In this document: positions 35,071 to 43,757 of the stretch, in pieces
Position numbering within the stretch: the stretch's first letter is position 1
How the letters are laid out: each line of letters begins with the position of its first letter
Source of the DNA: Myxococcales bacterium FL481
GTDB taxonomy: Bacteria; Myxococcota_A; Polyangia; Nannocystales; Nannocystaceae
Length of the DNA: 55,575 nt
Reading direction: 5' to 3'
Assembly: GCA_006508105.1 (NCBI GenBank)
Contig: QKPP01000114.1
Span: 1 to 55,575 of the forward strand
Position numbers and translations under genes: made by a program
The notes under the pieces: model-generated
Seen by the model: only the letters and a program-made list of their open reading frames with translations
What the model was told of the DNA's origin: nothing
The model's database searches: none

Positions 35071-35985
35071 GTGTTGCGCTATCTTCGCGTCCTCGGACTC
35101 GCGGGCTCTGCCACGGTGACCCACGGCTGTGGGGGCGAGACCAGCGACGCCCCAGCGCCGGTGGCGACCCCCGGCACGTCGGCCCGAACCGCGCTTAATC
35201 TCGGGGCACAACCGTCCGTGGCCGACTTGTTGCGCCAACTCGGCTCGCCCCACAGTCGGGCCCGCGCGGTTGGTCCCCATCGCCTCGCCTACACGGCCAC
35301 GTTCAAGCTGGTGCCACCCGAGCTGAACACCCGCCCCCGTGTGGGGGAGGCTCGAGCCAGCCCCCAATCGATCATCGATACGCTCGAGCTTCGCTACGCT
35401 AGCGAGGCCAACGAGCCCCCCCGGTTTGCTTTGCACCAGGAAAACGACGCCGACTCGGCACGCGACGTGGTGTTGCTCGGGGAGCAAGTCTACACCCGCC
35501 GCAAGTACGGCAACTGGTACGTCGCGCCGCTCGAGTCGCGGCAGTACGAGCGCTGGCTCGACGAGGCCGAACACTGCGTGCACGACATCGTCGAGTTCGC
35601 CGCCCCCCGACTCGAGCTCGTCGCGCACCCGGAGGGCGGACGCATGCGGGTCGAGCTGCGCACGGCCGCGACGACCCGGCCGGACCTGCGATCGCAGCGC
35701 TCACACCGAGCCTGGCACGCACAGGCCGAGATCGATGGGGTCAGCGGCACGGTCGTGTTCGAGCAAGCGACCGGTCTATGGGTGGACGCCAATGTCGACG
35801 TGCGCTACCGCTTGCGAGATCCCGCCGGAGTGGAGATCGCCGGCCACGCGAGTCTCGTTGCCGTTCGCGGCCCGCTCGACGTCAGTCGCCCCGTCGTGGC
35901 GCCGTCACAGGCACAACCGGTCCCCGAGACGCCGCGGTACCAACCGGAGCAGGAGCGCCTGCTCCGAGGACTCGGGGGCCGCTGA
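35071..35985 (+). CDS. Putative lipoprotein, unknown function
   Basis: 304 aa from GTG 35071; the long upstream frame is a shadow of pilD. MLRYLRVLGLAGSATVTHGCGG is a short lipoprotein-type signal with Cys. The mature part has no domain I recognise, but is a well-formed protein (IIDTLELRYASEANEPPRFALHQE, KYGNWYVAPLESRQYERWLDEAEHCVHDIVEFAAPRLELV) with beta-strand periodicity that could fit a LolA/LppX-like or DUF fold. Divergent from pilD with a 64-nt gap. Outer-membrane or periplasm location is inferred. Confidence 0.7.
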   Translation: MLRYLRVLGLAGSATVTHGCGGETSDAPAPVATPGTSARTALNLGAQPSVADLLRQLGSPHSRARAVGPHRLAYTATFKLVPPELNTRPRVGEARASPQSIIDTLELRYASEANEPPRFALHQENDADSARDVVLLGEQVYTRRKYGNWYVAPLESRQYERWLDEAEHCVHDIVEFAAPRLELVAHPEGGRMRVELRTAATTRPDLRSQRSHRAWHAQAEIDGVSGTVVFEQATGLWVDANVDVRYRLRDPAGVEIAGHASLVAVRGPLDVSRPVVAPSQAQPVPETPRYQPEQERLLRGLGGR

Positions 35986-36016
35986 CGCCGCCCCGGCTCG
36001 CGGCGGTGGAACGTGC

Positions 36017-36625
36017 TTGCCGCATCCTGCGATCGCGCGTTACAAGCTCCAGGTGCCGCCCGAGCGTAGCTACGCCCGAAAAGACCTGCCTGCTGAACTC
36101 CTAGCCGCCCTCGACCACGCTATCGACAAACGAGCGCGGCGGCCGGTGGCGCTGCGTGTGACGGAAGTCGCGGGCTACACCGACTGGGTGTTGCTCTTAT
36201 CGGCCCGCTCGGATCGTCAAGTGCGAGCGATCACCGAGGCCGTGATGGAAGGCATCGCATCCACCGGACGCCGTCCCGTGGGGAGCGATGGTCTCTCGGA
36301 CTACAACTGGGTACTCCTAGACTACGACGACTTCATCGTTCACGTCTTTTACCACCCGGTGCGCTCGTTCTACGACCTCGAGAGCATGTGGCACGACGCC
36401 CCGCGAGTTGAACTAGGCTGCGACGCGGAGACGATGGACACCTCCGACCTCGAAGGGCTCGATGCGCCCGACCCCATGCCCGAGTTTCGGGGCAACATCG
36501 AGTTCGGTGGCTTCGCGGACGAATTCAACGAAGCACCGGCTGACATCGACGAGGACCGCCTGGCCGCCGCGTCAGAGGCCGCCCGGCAGACGCTGACGCC
36601 TGACGACGGCCTGTTCGACGAATGA
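36017..36625 (+). CDS. rsfS: Ribosome silencing factor RsfS
   Basis: 202 aa from TTG 36017, with a GGTGGA motif 6 nt upstream; GTG 36053 is the alternative. Core: LLAALDHAIDKRARRPVALRVTEVAGYTDWVLLLSARSDRQVRAITEAVMEGI and YNWVLLDYDDFIVHVFYHPVRSFYDLESMWHDAP, the full RsfS/Iojap domain. The C-terminal ~75 residues (acidic, EFGGFADEFNEAPADIDEDR) extend beyond the usual ~115 aa. Binds ribosomal protein L14 and blocks subunit joining. Stop overlaps the rlmH start (ATGA). Confidence 0.93.
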   Translation: MPHPAIARYKLQVPPERSYARKDLPAELLAALDHAIDKRARRPVALRVTEVAGYTDWVLLLSARSDRQVRAITEAVMEGIASTGRRPVGSDGLSDYNWVLLDYDDFIVHVFYHPVRSFYDLESMWHDAPRVELGCDAETMDTSDLEGLDAPDPMPEFRGNIEFGGFADEFNEAPADIDEDRLAAASEAARQTLTPDDGLFDE

Positions 36626-37044
36626 GCCTGCGCTTGCGCTTGCTCGCTGTCGGCCGTCGCCGCGACGACTACTGCAGCCCACAAATCGCCGAGTATCTCA
36701 AGCGCTCTCGCACGCTGTTGCCCATCGAACTCCTCACCTACCGCGACGAAGCAGCCATGCTCCGAGCGGCATCGCGACCCCGGGTGGTGCTGGACGAGCG
36801 CGGTCACCAGTGGACCAGCGAGCGACTGGCCCGCTATCTCGACGAACAGCGTCAGGCCAGCCGCACCACCGTCGACTTTTTGGTGGGTGCCGCCGACGGC
36901 TTCGGCGACGCGACGCGACGCGACGCCGATCTCGTGCTCGGCTTGTCGCGACTCACCCTTCCGCACCGTCTCGTCCACCTGATCGTGGCGGAACAGCTGT
37001 ACCGCGCCGGCACCATCTTGGCGGGCCACCCCTACCACCGCTAA
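36622..37044 (+). CDS. rlmH: 23S rRNA (pseudouridine-1915-N3) methyltransferase
   Basis: 140 aa. LRLLAVGRRRDDYCSPQIAEYLKRSR at the start, LDERGHQWTSERLARYL, the SAM-binding DFLVGAADGFGD and the C-terminal SRLTLPHRLVHLIVAEQLYRAGTILAGHPYHR are all RlmH (SPOUT) features. Coupled to rsfS by a 4-nt overlap, the conserved bacterial gene pair. Confidence 0.95.
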   Translation: MSLRLRLLAVGRRRDDYCSPQIAEYLKRSRTLLPIELLTYRDEAAMLRAASRPRVVLDERGHQWTSERLARYLDEQRQASRTTVDFLVGAADGFGDATRRDADLVLGLSRLTLPHRLVHLIVAEQLYRAGTILAGHPYHR

Positions 37045-37107
37045 AGCCTGAGGCGACGGGGAGTGGTACACCCGAGAGCGGCCGACGGTGGAGCCTTGGC
37101 CTGTCGC

Positions 37108-38136
37108 CTATAACAGCCCGTCGGCCCGGGCCCGCGCGCGCATGTGGGCCACGATGGCTGCGCGGTCCGTGGACTCGCTCGGCCACCGTCGACCCAGCCG
37201 AGCGGTGCGAGATGGATCAAGCCCCTGGATGCGAGCGCGCCGGGCGAACATCGCCTCGCGCCCGGGTCGAGGTCGGCAGTGACCGGAACTGAACCGACGG
37301 TTCACGACGCTGTAGCTCTCGCCCATGCCCTGGGACCGACACTCGGCTTGATGCTCACGAGCGGCCCACACTGCCGTCACGATCGCGACGATTCCCCCCT
37401 CGCTACAAAACACCCACGGCGGTGCCGTTTGGTCCCACACCGGCACGAAGTACGTCGGATTGAATCCAAACGGTCCGTACCCAAACGACCATCGCGACGC
37501 GCGACGCCGCTGCCGATCCCCGTGGGCCCCGAGGAAGTCAAACTCGAGCTCCTCGAGGTAGTGGGGGTTTTGACGGAACGTTTGACGGCGATCAAGCTCG
37601 GCTTTGGCCTGCCAGTACTCCCGCCGCTTGGCTCCATAGTTGCGCATCATCTCGCCGAGCTCCAACGCGCGATCGGGGCGGTACAAGTGGCGCTCCCACG
37701 CCTTGACGGCCCCTTCGAGGTCCGGATTGAGCACATGGATCGCGGTGGGACGGTGGGAGGACTCTCGCAAAGACCACAGTTGGAACAGGCGCGGCTCGGC
37801 GCCCATCTCGGACGCGACCATCCCTACGAGACGCCGAAACCCGCGCTGATCCGCACGGGTCCAGGACCTGCGGTTGCGACGGTATCGCAACTGCCCCCGC
37901 GAGTTTTCAACGACAGTGAAATCCTCGCAGTGATTCGGCACGATCGAAGCAGCCACCGGCGGCTCGGGCCCGAGGGGGACGGCGTGCTCGGCTCGTTCGA
38001 GCTTCTCTGGCGTGACCCGATCGAACGCGAGGGTTTCGCTCGATACTGGCGCGACGTGTTCACGCGCGTCATCGCTGCAGGCGGTCAACGGAAACAGAAT
38101 CAAAGTCAGACGCAATAAGGCTTGCATATCGTTCAC
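37108..38136 (-). CDS. Putative lipoprotein with lysozyme-like features
   Basis: 342 aa. MNDMQALLRLTLILFPLTACSDD is a clear lipoprotein signal (lipobox LTAC). The middle (GMVASEMGAEPRLFQLWSLRESSHRPTAIHVLNPDLEGA) resembles the catalytic-Glu region of lytic transglycosylase-like (SLT) folds: ESS followed by A-x-H. FGFNPTYFVPVWD and CSEGGIVAIVTAVWAAREHQAEC follow. Too divergent for a firm family call. Envelope location predicted. Confidence 0.72.
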   Translation of the reverse strand: MNDMQALLRLTLILFPLTACSDDAREHVAPVSSETLAFDRVTPEKLERAEHAVPLGPEPPVAASIVPNHCEDFTVVENSRGQLRYRRNRRSWTRADQRGFRRLVGMVASEMGAEPRLFQLWSLRESSHRPTAIHVLNPDLEGAVKAWERHLYRPDRALELGEMMRNYGAKRREYWQAKAELDRRQTFRQNPHYLEELEFDFLGAHGDRQRRRASRWSFGYGPFGFNPTYFVPVWDQTAPPWVFCSEGGIVAIVTAVWAAREHQAECRSQGMGESYSVVNRRFSSGHCRPRPGREAMFARRARIQGLDPSRTARLGRRWPSESTDRAAIVAHMRARARADGLL

Positions 38137-38830
38137 CGAGTTGGAGCTTCGCGTGATCGCGCGGGCCGCTTCGCCATCTCAAGGGGCAAAGCAGGACACG
38201 ATCCAGCGAGTCTCATTCGTGGAGCCCCACTGGCCCCAGTCGCTATCTCGTTTCGGACGCCGCTATTGTGAGCGCTCGAACTAGGGTTGTCTCGCCCCGG
38301 CTCCAAAAAAACCCCGCGTCGCATCGGGAGTACCGCACCGTCCCGCGTACCGCTGCAGAATCATTGGAATATGTCGCGAACATGAATTGCGCGTTTCGAT
38401 CCGGACGGTGCGCTCGGGCCACCGCAATGGCGGGGTTTGGTCGTTGACGCCGCGTTTGCTGCGCAACGATGGCGGATAGCGCAGCAGGAAGCGCACCGCT
38501 CCCGGTACGGGCCGAAACCCCGCCACGCCGCGAAAGCGTCGCGGCCCAGTCGTCGAGCGTTCGCTCCACGCGGACCGCAAGGTTTTGTCATACCCCGGCA
38601 AGTGCGTTGAACCGTCGCGCTGGGCCGTCGGCCGGATTGCTCTAGCCGTATGACGCTCTCGATGCCCGTATCGCCGATGCACAATTGCACTATCAAGACT
38701 AGAAAATTGCACCAGATGGATATCCCGCTCACCCGCAGACGGTCAACGGCCCTCGCCAAGGCACAGCCAACGAACTGTGGGCACTGTCGATGGGATCTGA
38801 TCGCGACTCGACCGTCGAGCGCTGATCATG

Positions 38831-38851
38831 GCATCAAGCATCAAGCATCAA
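38831..38851. repeat. (GCATCAA)x3 tandem repeat
   Basis: Three perfect copies of a 7-mer in the gene-free stretch. Confidence 0.9.
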
Positions 38852-38947
38852 GGGCCTGACGTCGACCCCGGCGAGATCGTCCTCGCTCGCTCCGGGCGCA
38901 GCCGTCTCGCTCTCAATCGACCCCTTGCATCGCTCGCCACGTCGACG

Positions 38948-38999
38948 GGTTTGCACCATCGGTTTGCGCCATCGGTTTGCACCATCGATTTGCACCGAC
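38948..38999. repeat. 13-bp tandem repeat GGTTTGCACCATC, ~4 copies
   Basis: Units at 38948, 38961 (one base differs, GCGCC), 38974 and a diverging fourth at 38987. Located in the gene-free stretch. Confidence 0.9.
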
Positions 39000-39663
39000 C
39001 AGATGACCGGCGATCTTGCAGCCCCGCTTTCGTCCGACCCGTGCCCCACGAGCGGTCCCCCGAAATCGGCACGACGACCTCAGGGGCACGGCGACCATTG
39101 GCTCACGCCGCACGAAGTGCGATGCGCGGACGGGGACCAGGCCACCGCAGGCTCCCAGGCCGCCGCGAGGCGCGAACTCTCACGTCGAGACGCGTCCTCC
39201 GGCCAGGCGGTTGTCCCGGTTGGGCCGAATCGTCGGAGGCTGGAGCAGCGCGAGACCGCGTCATGACCGGCGCCTGGCGAGCATCGAGCGACAAGGCCCG
39301 CCCTCGGTGCGGCCAGCGAGACGCCATCGGAGCTTCCCGATCGAGGGCCCGACATCCCCTTGCGACGGGGGCGGGATGGGGCCGCAGCTCGTCCGACCTC
39401 ACGCCAGTGGCGTTTCTCGCCGGGGAACGCAGTGAGATTCGCCGCTCTCGAACGGACCCGGCTCGACGAAGACCGTTCGGTTGCCTCGCGCGGCCCGGCA
39501 TCGCCATCGCCGCGGTCGCACCCCGGGCGGCCCCGGTCGTGCTTCCGCTCGCTCACCCCGCCGGCCCACCGCGACCGCCCACCTCGTGGCGACAGCGCGT
39601 GGCGACGCCGCGGCCAGCGTCTGACTGGGCTGCAGTTGGCCGCGGGCCGACTACACTGAGAAG

Positions 39664-41355
39664 GTGCCGCGCCGACCTCCACCGCCAACCGGCGACGCGC
39701 TCTCGCGTTGGGGCGCGCCGGAGCTCAACGCCACCCGCCGGAGTCTCGCCGCCCCATCCGACTGGGATCTCGTCGTGATCGGGGCGGGTATCACCGGCGC
39801 CGGTGTGGCTCGAGACGCGGCCCTTCGCGGCATGCGAGTGCTTGTGCTGGAAGCGGACGACGTGGGTAGCGGGACGAGCTGTCGATCGAGCCGCCTCGTA
39901 CACGGTGGCGTGCGCTACCTCGAGCAAGCCGACTTCGGCCTGGTGTTCGAGGCCATTCGCGAGCGCCAGTCGCTGGTTCGCCTCGCCCCGCACCTCGTGA
40001 CGCCGCAGCGATTCATGCTCACGACCTATCGAGGCGACCGCGTCGGCGCGACCCGCCTGCGGCTTGGACTGGGCCTGTACGACGCCTTGTCGCTGTGGCG
40101 AGCACGGCCGCACGCCTTCTTGTCGCCGAAACGCGCCCGTGCAGCGGAGCCCATTCTCTCGTCCACCGACTTGCGCGGCGCGGTCCTGTACGACGACGCG
40201 GTCACTGACGATTTTCGCCTGACCTTGAGCGTCCTCAACGACGCCCGGCTCGCCGGCGCCACCGTGGCCACGCATTGCGCGGTCGCCAGCCTCGGTGGTC
40301 AACGCGAGGCCCATCGTATTCAGCTCGACAACGGGCCGGCTATCACCGCGCGGGCGGTCGTGGTCGCCACCGGGCCGTGGACCTCCGAGCGGCTACTCGG
40401 CCCGGTCGGGGCCCGCCTGCTGAGTTTGTCGAAGGGGATTCACCTGACCTTACGAGCCAGCGATGTGCCCGTCCGCCATCCGTTGGTGTTCCAAGTGCCT
40501 CGCTCACGCCGACTCCTGTTCGTCGTACCCTGGGGCACGCGGACCTATCTCGGGACCAGCGACGATCCGTTCACCGGGGACCCCCGGGACGTCTGCGCCA
40601 CGCCGGACGAGCAATCCGAACTGCTCGCGGCCGCGCGCCGCTGGATGCCGGCCGCCAACCTCGAGCTGGACCGCGTCGTGAGTGCGTGGGCCGGGGTGCG
40701 TCCGCTGGTCAGCGCCGGGATCCCCGGAAACACGGAAGAACTGTCGCGATCTCACCGACTGGTGGAAAGCGAGCGGGGAGTCCTGGGCATCGTGGGCGGG
40801 AAGCTGACGACCTACCGCGCCATGGCCGAAGAGGTCGTGGACAAAGTCGTCGCCATGATCGCCCCGAACGCCCCGAACGCCCCGAACGCCCCGAGCGGCT
40901 GGAGGGCGTGTGAGACCGCATCGCGCCCGGTGGTGGCCGGAGAGCCGCTGCGCCCCGACGAGTGGTCCGATCCGCTGATCCGTGACCTTGCGCCGCGACA
41001 CGGGCCAACCAGTCGAGACCTGGCCGCGCGCGCGCGGGCTCGACCCGATCTCGCCGCCCGCTTGGTCGACGACCTCCCCTACCGCGCCGTGGAGATCGAG
41101 CACGCCATCACCAGCGAGGGCGCCGAACACCTCGACGACGTGTTGCGACGGCGGTTGCCGCTTGCGCTCGCCGACCCACTGCTCGGCGCCGGCGTCGCGC
41201 GTCAGATCGCAACGATGCTCGTGGACCATCGCGGCGGGACCTCGCGCGAGATTGACGACGAGCTCGAGCGTTACCGCGTTCGGGTCCGCCAAGAGACGAG
41301 CCGTGAGCTTCCCGCGGTCGCCGAGCCGGCCCCGCCCCTCGCAATGTGTCGCTAG
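39664..41355 (+). CDS. glpD: Glycerol-3-phosphate dehydrogenase (FAD)
   Basis: 563 aa. FAD fold DLVVIGAGITGAGVARDAALRGMRVLVLE, then GTSCRSSRLVHGGVRYLEQADFGLV and VVATGPW, LSLSKGIHLTL, WGTRTYLGTSD, and the GlpD signature GGKLTTYRAMAEEV with the C-terminal cap (RHGPTSRDLAAR, EHLDDVLRRRLPL). Oxidises sn-glycerol-3-phosphate to dihydroxyacetone phosphate at the membrane, feeding electrons to quinone. Contains an in-frame 9-bp repeat (Ala-Pro-Asn) between the FAD and cap domains. Confidence 0.93.
   Translation: MPRRPPPPTGDALSRWGAPELNATRRSLAAPSDWDLVVIGAGITGAGVARDAALRGMRVLVLEADDVGSGTSCRSSRLVHGGVRYLEQADFGLVFEAIRERQSLVRLAPHLVTPQRFMLTTYRGDRVGATRLRLGLGLYDALSLWRARPHAFLSPKRARAAEPILSSTDLRGAVLYDDAVTDDFRLTLSVLNDARLAGATVATHCAVASLGGQREAHRIQLDNGPAITARAVVVATGPWTSERLLGPVGARLLSLSKGIHLTLRASDVPVRHPLVFQVPRSRRLLFVVPWGTRTYLGTSDDPFTGDPRDVCATPDEQSELLAAARRWMPAANLELDRVVSAWAGVRPLVSAGIPGNTEELSRSHRLVESERGVLGIVGGKLTTYRAMAEEVVDKVVAMIAPNAPNAPNAPSGWRACETASRPVVAGEPLRPDEWSDPLIRDLAPRHGPTSRDLAARARARPDLAARLVDDLPYRAVEIEHAITSEGAEHLDDVLRRRLPLALADPLLGAGVARQIATMLVDHRGGTSREIDDELERYRVRVRQETSRELPAVAEPAPPLAMCR
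40862..40897 (+). repeat. 9-bp in-frame repeat (CCCCGAACG)x4 in glpD
   Basis: Three perfect copies and one with a single change. Encodes APNAPNAPNAPS, a linker in which copy number can change in frame. Confidence 0.9.
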
Positions 41356-41622
41356 ATCGCGGTCGTCTGGCACCGAGTCCCCTTCGATGCGTTCGGGCCG
41401 TACTCGTTGGCACCGGCCGCATGCGGATGGGTGGACACTTGCGGCAAGCCTAGGTGGCGCGACGCGTCGGACGGTGGCCGCGGATCCTGGTCCGAAGACG
41501 TTTGCTCCAGCTCGTGATCGGGCGCCCCGGGTGATCCTCCCGCAACGTGGTCAGGTGGGTGGCCGTCCGTCTCGCAGTCAATGGCGACAAGTCATGCAAC
41601 GGCCAGCGATACAAGCGTCGCC

Positions 41623-42210
41623 CTACGCGGCGCACGTAACCGGTCCCAGCAACTCGATGACTTCAGCGATCCGATCGCTTTGTTCAATTACAACGCCCAG
41701 TGAGCCCAGCAACCGAGCCCCGTCCCAGGACCGGATCTCGATGCCCAGCGACAACGCGCGAGTCTGGGAGTCCAGCCGCGCGCGACGGGTCACGGTCGCG
41801 GTGGCGACCAACCGCTCGCCGAGGCGGGGACGGGCAAGCCAGTGCACCGGGCCGCTCCAACGCAAGCGCCCCACGAGTTTGGATTCACAGCTCACACGGG
41901 CCACGGCTTTGGCGGCAGCGATGCTCGCCACGAGGTTGGCGTCATCGACGGCGAGTTGCAGCCGCTGACTGGTCAGACGACCACCACCGTTCGCCGCCGG
42001 GTCGACCTGCGGGCGTCCTCGGTCGGCCAAGCTGGCGTGACACCAGACCGTCCTCCAACTGGAGGGACGAGCCGGAACCGGATCGGGCTCGGTCCCCATC
42101 GCGGCGAGCCACTCTCGCTCGCGACAAGCGACAACCTCGTGGGGGGCGACGAGATAGGTCCCCGTCGCGAACGCCTCGCCGATGCGTGCAACTTGCGTAT
42201 CAATGGTCAT
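41623..42210 (-). CDS. Hot-dog-fold protein (MaoC-like/thioesterase-like), unknown substrate
   Basis: 195 aa from ATG 42210 (MTIDTQVARIGEAF), preceded by GAGAG; the frame opens 69 nt earlier. The C-terminal half (WSGPVHWLARPRLGERLVATATVTRRARLDSQTRALSLGIEIRSWDG) has the strand pattern of a hot-dog domain and the middle (VSCESKLVGRLRWSGP) fits acyl-binding members. The catalytic residues of MaoC hydratases are not clearly present. Function uncertain; fatty-acyl or polyketide handling is a guess. Divergent from comF. Confidence 0.5.
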   Translation of the reverse strand: MTIDTQVARIGEAFATGTYLVAPHEVVACREREWLAAMGTEPDPVPARPSSWRTVWCHASLADRGRPQVDPAANGGGRLTSQRLQLAVDDANLVASIAAAKAVARVSCESKLVGRLRWSGPVHWLARPRLGERLVATATVTRRARLDSQTRALSLGIEIRSWDGARLLGSLGVVIEQSDRIAEVIELLGPVTCAA

Positions 42211-42618
42211 CTGCAGTCTCTCGTCGACCCGAAGGCGGCTCGCGAGAGCGGGTCGTCGACATCTCGCGTCGCGGTTCACTTAGAACCGATGCCTTGCAAC
42301 CAGGCTGACGCGCGAGCATCCTGCCGCGCCACACTGGCCACGCCTCTCAAGCGTAGCCACGATCCTAGTAAAGCCGCTGATGGGGTACGTGCCAGTCGGC
42401 GCTTGCAACACCCGACGACGCGGACCACCTCGCCGATCGGCAGCGCGGAGGGCCCTGGTCGCCAAGATCACCCGGTGTACGATCCCGTGCGCACCGAGGT
42501 TGCACGCATGAGCCCACGATCGATCACCTGCGATCGGAGATCTGATCAGGCGATCTCCAATCGGAGATGAAGTCACGCATCGGTCGCAACGCGAAGCTCG
42601 CATGGCCGATCAGATCCC
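42211..42618. other. Intergenic region with inverted repeat, no supported gene
   Basis: 408 nt, somewhat lower in GC near 42.4-42.6 kb. Apart from the inverted repeat at 42531-42563 nothing recognisable. Confidence 0.4.
42531..42563. promoter_or_regulatory. Inverted repeat CGATCGGAGATC...GATCTCCAATCG upstream of comF
   Basis: 12-bp arms (42531-42542 and 42552-42563) with one mismatch and a 9-nt loop (TGATCAGGC). A third ATCGGAGAT follows directly at 42560-42568. About 55 nt before the comF start. Looks like an operator or a hairpin; which is undecided. Confidence 0.45.
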
Positions 42619-43266
42619 GTGCTCAAGCGATTCCTATTCCCTCCCGTCTGCGTCGCGTGTCGCCGCCTCCTGCCGTCACGACTCGGGCCTCGCCCCGTCT
42701 TGCCGCTATGCTCCCTATGCCGACCCGACCACCAACCGCTTCCCCCCGAGCAACGCCATCTCCACGGCATTGAAGCGCGGTTCGCCTACGCCGGACCGTG
42801 GATGACCGCAATCACCGCGCTGAAGTTCTCGCGAGATCTCGCCGTTGCCGGCCCGCTCGGTGGGCTGTTGGCCGACGCCGACAGCTTCGCTCACCACGAA
42901 TGGGACGCGATCGTGCCCGTGCCCCTCGGCCGCAGCCGGCTGATCCAGCGCGGCTTCAACCAAGCCGAAGTGTTGGCCGAGCGCGCTCGCCAGGCGCGAA
43001 AGCTCGGCGGGCATCGGGTGGCGGCACTGCGACGCCTCCTCCGGCGACGGCGAGCCACCGTTGCGCAGCACGAGCTCCCCCTGGCGGCACGCCAGGCGAA
43101 CGTCGCGGGCGCGTTTTGCCCGCGAGGCTCGGTTCGCGGGCTGCGGCTACTGGTGATCGACGATGTCACCACGACCGGCGCCACGTTGATCGCCTGTCTC
43201 GCGGCGCTGCGTCGGGCCGGCGCCCGGCAAGTCGCCGGGCTTGCCCTCCTGCGCACGCTTGCGTAG
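42619..43266 (+). CDS. comF: ComF-family phosphoribosyltransferase-like protein
   Basis: 215 aa from GTG 42619. Cys-rich N-terminal motif FPPVCVACRRLL and LCSLCRPDH; then FAYAGPWMTAITALKFSRDLAVAGPLG, IVPVPLGRSRLIQRGFNQAEVLAERA, and the PRPP-binding LRLLVIDDVTTTGATL. ComF proteins are needed for DNA uptake in naturally competent bacteria, but orthologs occur widely with unclear roles. First of a closely packed run through the membrane-protein gene at 46615. Confidence 0.9.
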   Translation: MLKRFLFPPVCVACRRLLPSRLGPRPVLPLCSLCRPDHQPLPPEQRHLHGIEARFAYAGPWMTAITALKFSRDLAVAGPLGGLLADADSFAHHEWDAIVPVPLGRSRLIQRGFNQAEVLAERARQARKLGGHRVAALRRLLRRRRATVAQHELPLAARQANVAGAFCPRGSVRGLRLLVIDDVTTTGATLIACLAALRRAGARQVAGLALLRTLA

Positions 43267-43276
43267 CGTCCGCCCG

Positions 43277-43753
43277 TTGGGCGGCACACGCAAGAGCAAA
43301 GACGACAATCCCGTCTTGGCCGACAATCGCAAGGCGCGGTTCGATTACGAGTTTCTCCAGGAACTCGAGGCCGGGATTGCGCTGCAGGGCAGCGAAGTCA
43401 AGGCGATCCGCGACGGGCGAATCAGCTTGAAGGAGGCGTTTTGCCAGTTCAATGGCGACGAGCTGTTTCTGCTCCAGGCGCACATCGGCGAGTTTGCGCA
43501 AGCGCATGCGCGGAACCACCCCCCGTTGCGCCCACGCAAGCTGTTGCTCAAACGGCACGAGCTCGACAAACTCTCCGACGCGGTCCAAAAACAAGGATGC
43601 ACCATCGTGCCCACTCGGGCCTACATTAAAGGTCGCGTGATCAAAGTGAGCATCGCGCTGGTTCGCGGTAAAAAGGTGCACGACAAGCGGGCCACCATCA
43701 AAGAGCGCGAGCAAAAGCGCGAGATGGAACGAGCCCGACGCGAACGCAGCTAG
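43277..43753 (+). CDS. smpB: SsrA-binding protein
   Basis: 158 aa from TTG 43277 (MGGTRKSKDDNPVLADN), 10 nt after comF. Core NRKARFDYEFLQELEAGIALQGSEVKAIRDGRISLKEAF, HARNHPPLRPRKLLLKRHEL and the C-terminal VRGKKVHDKRATIKEREQKREMERA tail that enters the ribosome, all SmpB hallmarks. Delivers tmRNA to stalled ribosomes. No tmRNA gene seen nearby. Confidence 0.95.
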   Translation: MGGTRKSKDDNPVLADNRKARFDYEFLQELEAGIALQGSEVKAIRDGRISLKEAFCQFNGDELFLLQAHIGEFAQAHARNHPPLRPRKLLLKRHELDKLSDAVQKQGCTIVPTRAYIKGRVIKVSIALVRGKKVHDKRATIKEREQKREMERARRERS

Positions 43754-43757
43754 AGCC

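Larger units (their letters stand above)
38137..39663. other. 1.5-kb stretch without a convincing gene
   Basis: Open frames here are Arg/Pro/Ser-rich on both strands with no domain or codon pattern like neighbours. Contains the repeats listed separately. The 38.65-38.85 kb part is lower in GC and holds AATTGCAC direct repeats (38683-38690, 38705-38712; 22 bp apart). Could hold an ncRNA, a decayed gene or a long control region. Confidence 0.5.

Noticed and set aside
38281-38712. 143-aa minus frame in the gene-free stretch
   Set aside because: Compositionally like shadow frames (Arg/Ser-rich), no motif, no ribosome site; overlapping frames are equally open.
39080-39688. 202-aa minus frame before glpD
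   Set aside because: Low-complexity Arg/Ser/Pro composition, overlapping other open frames on both strands; no domain.
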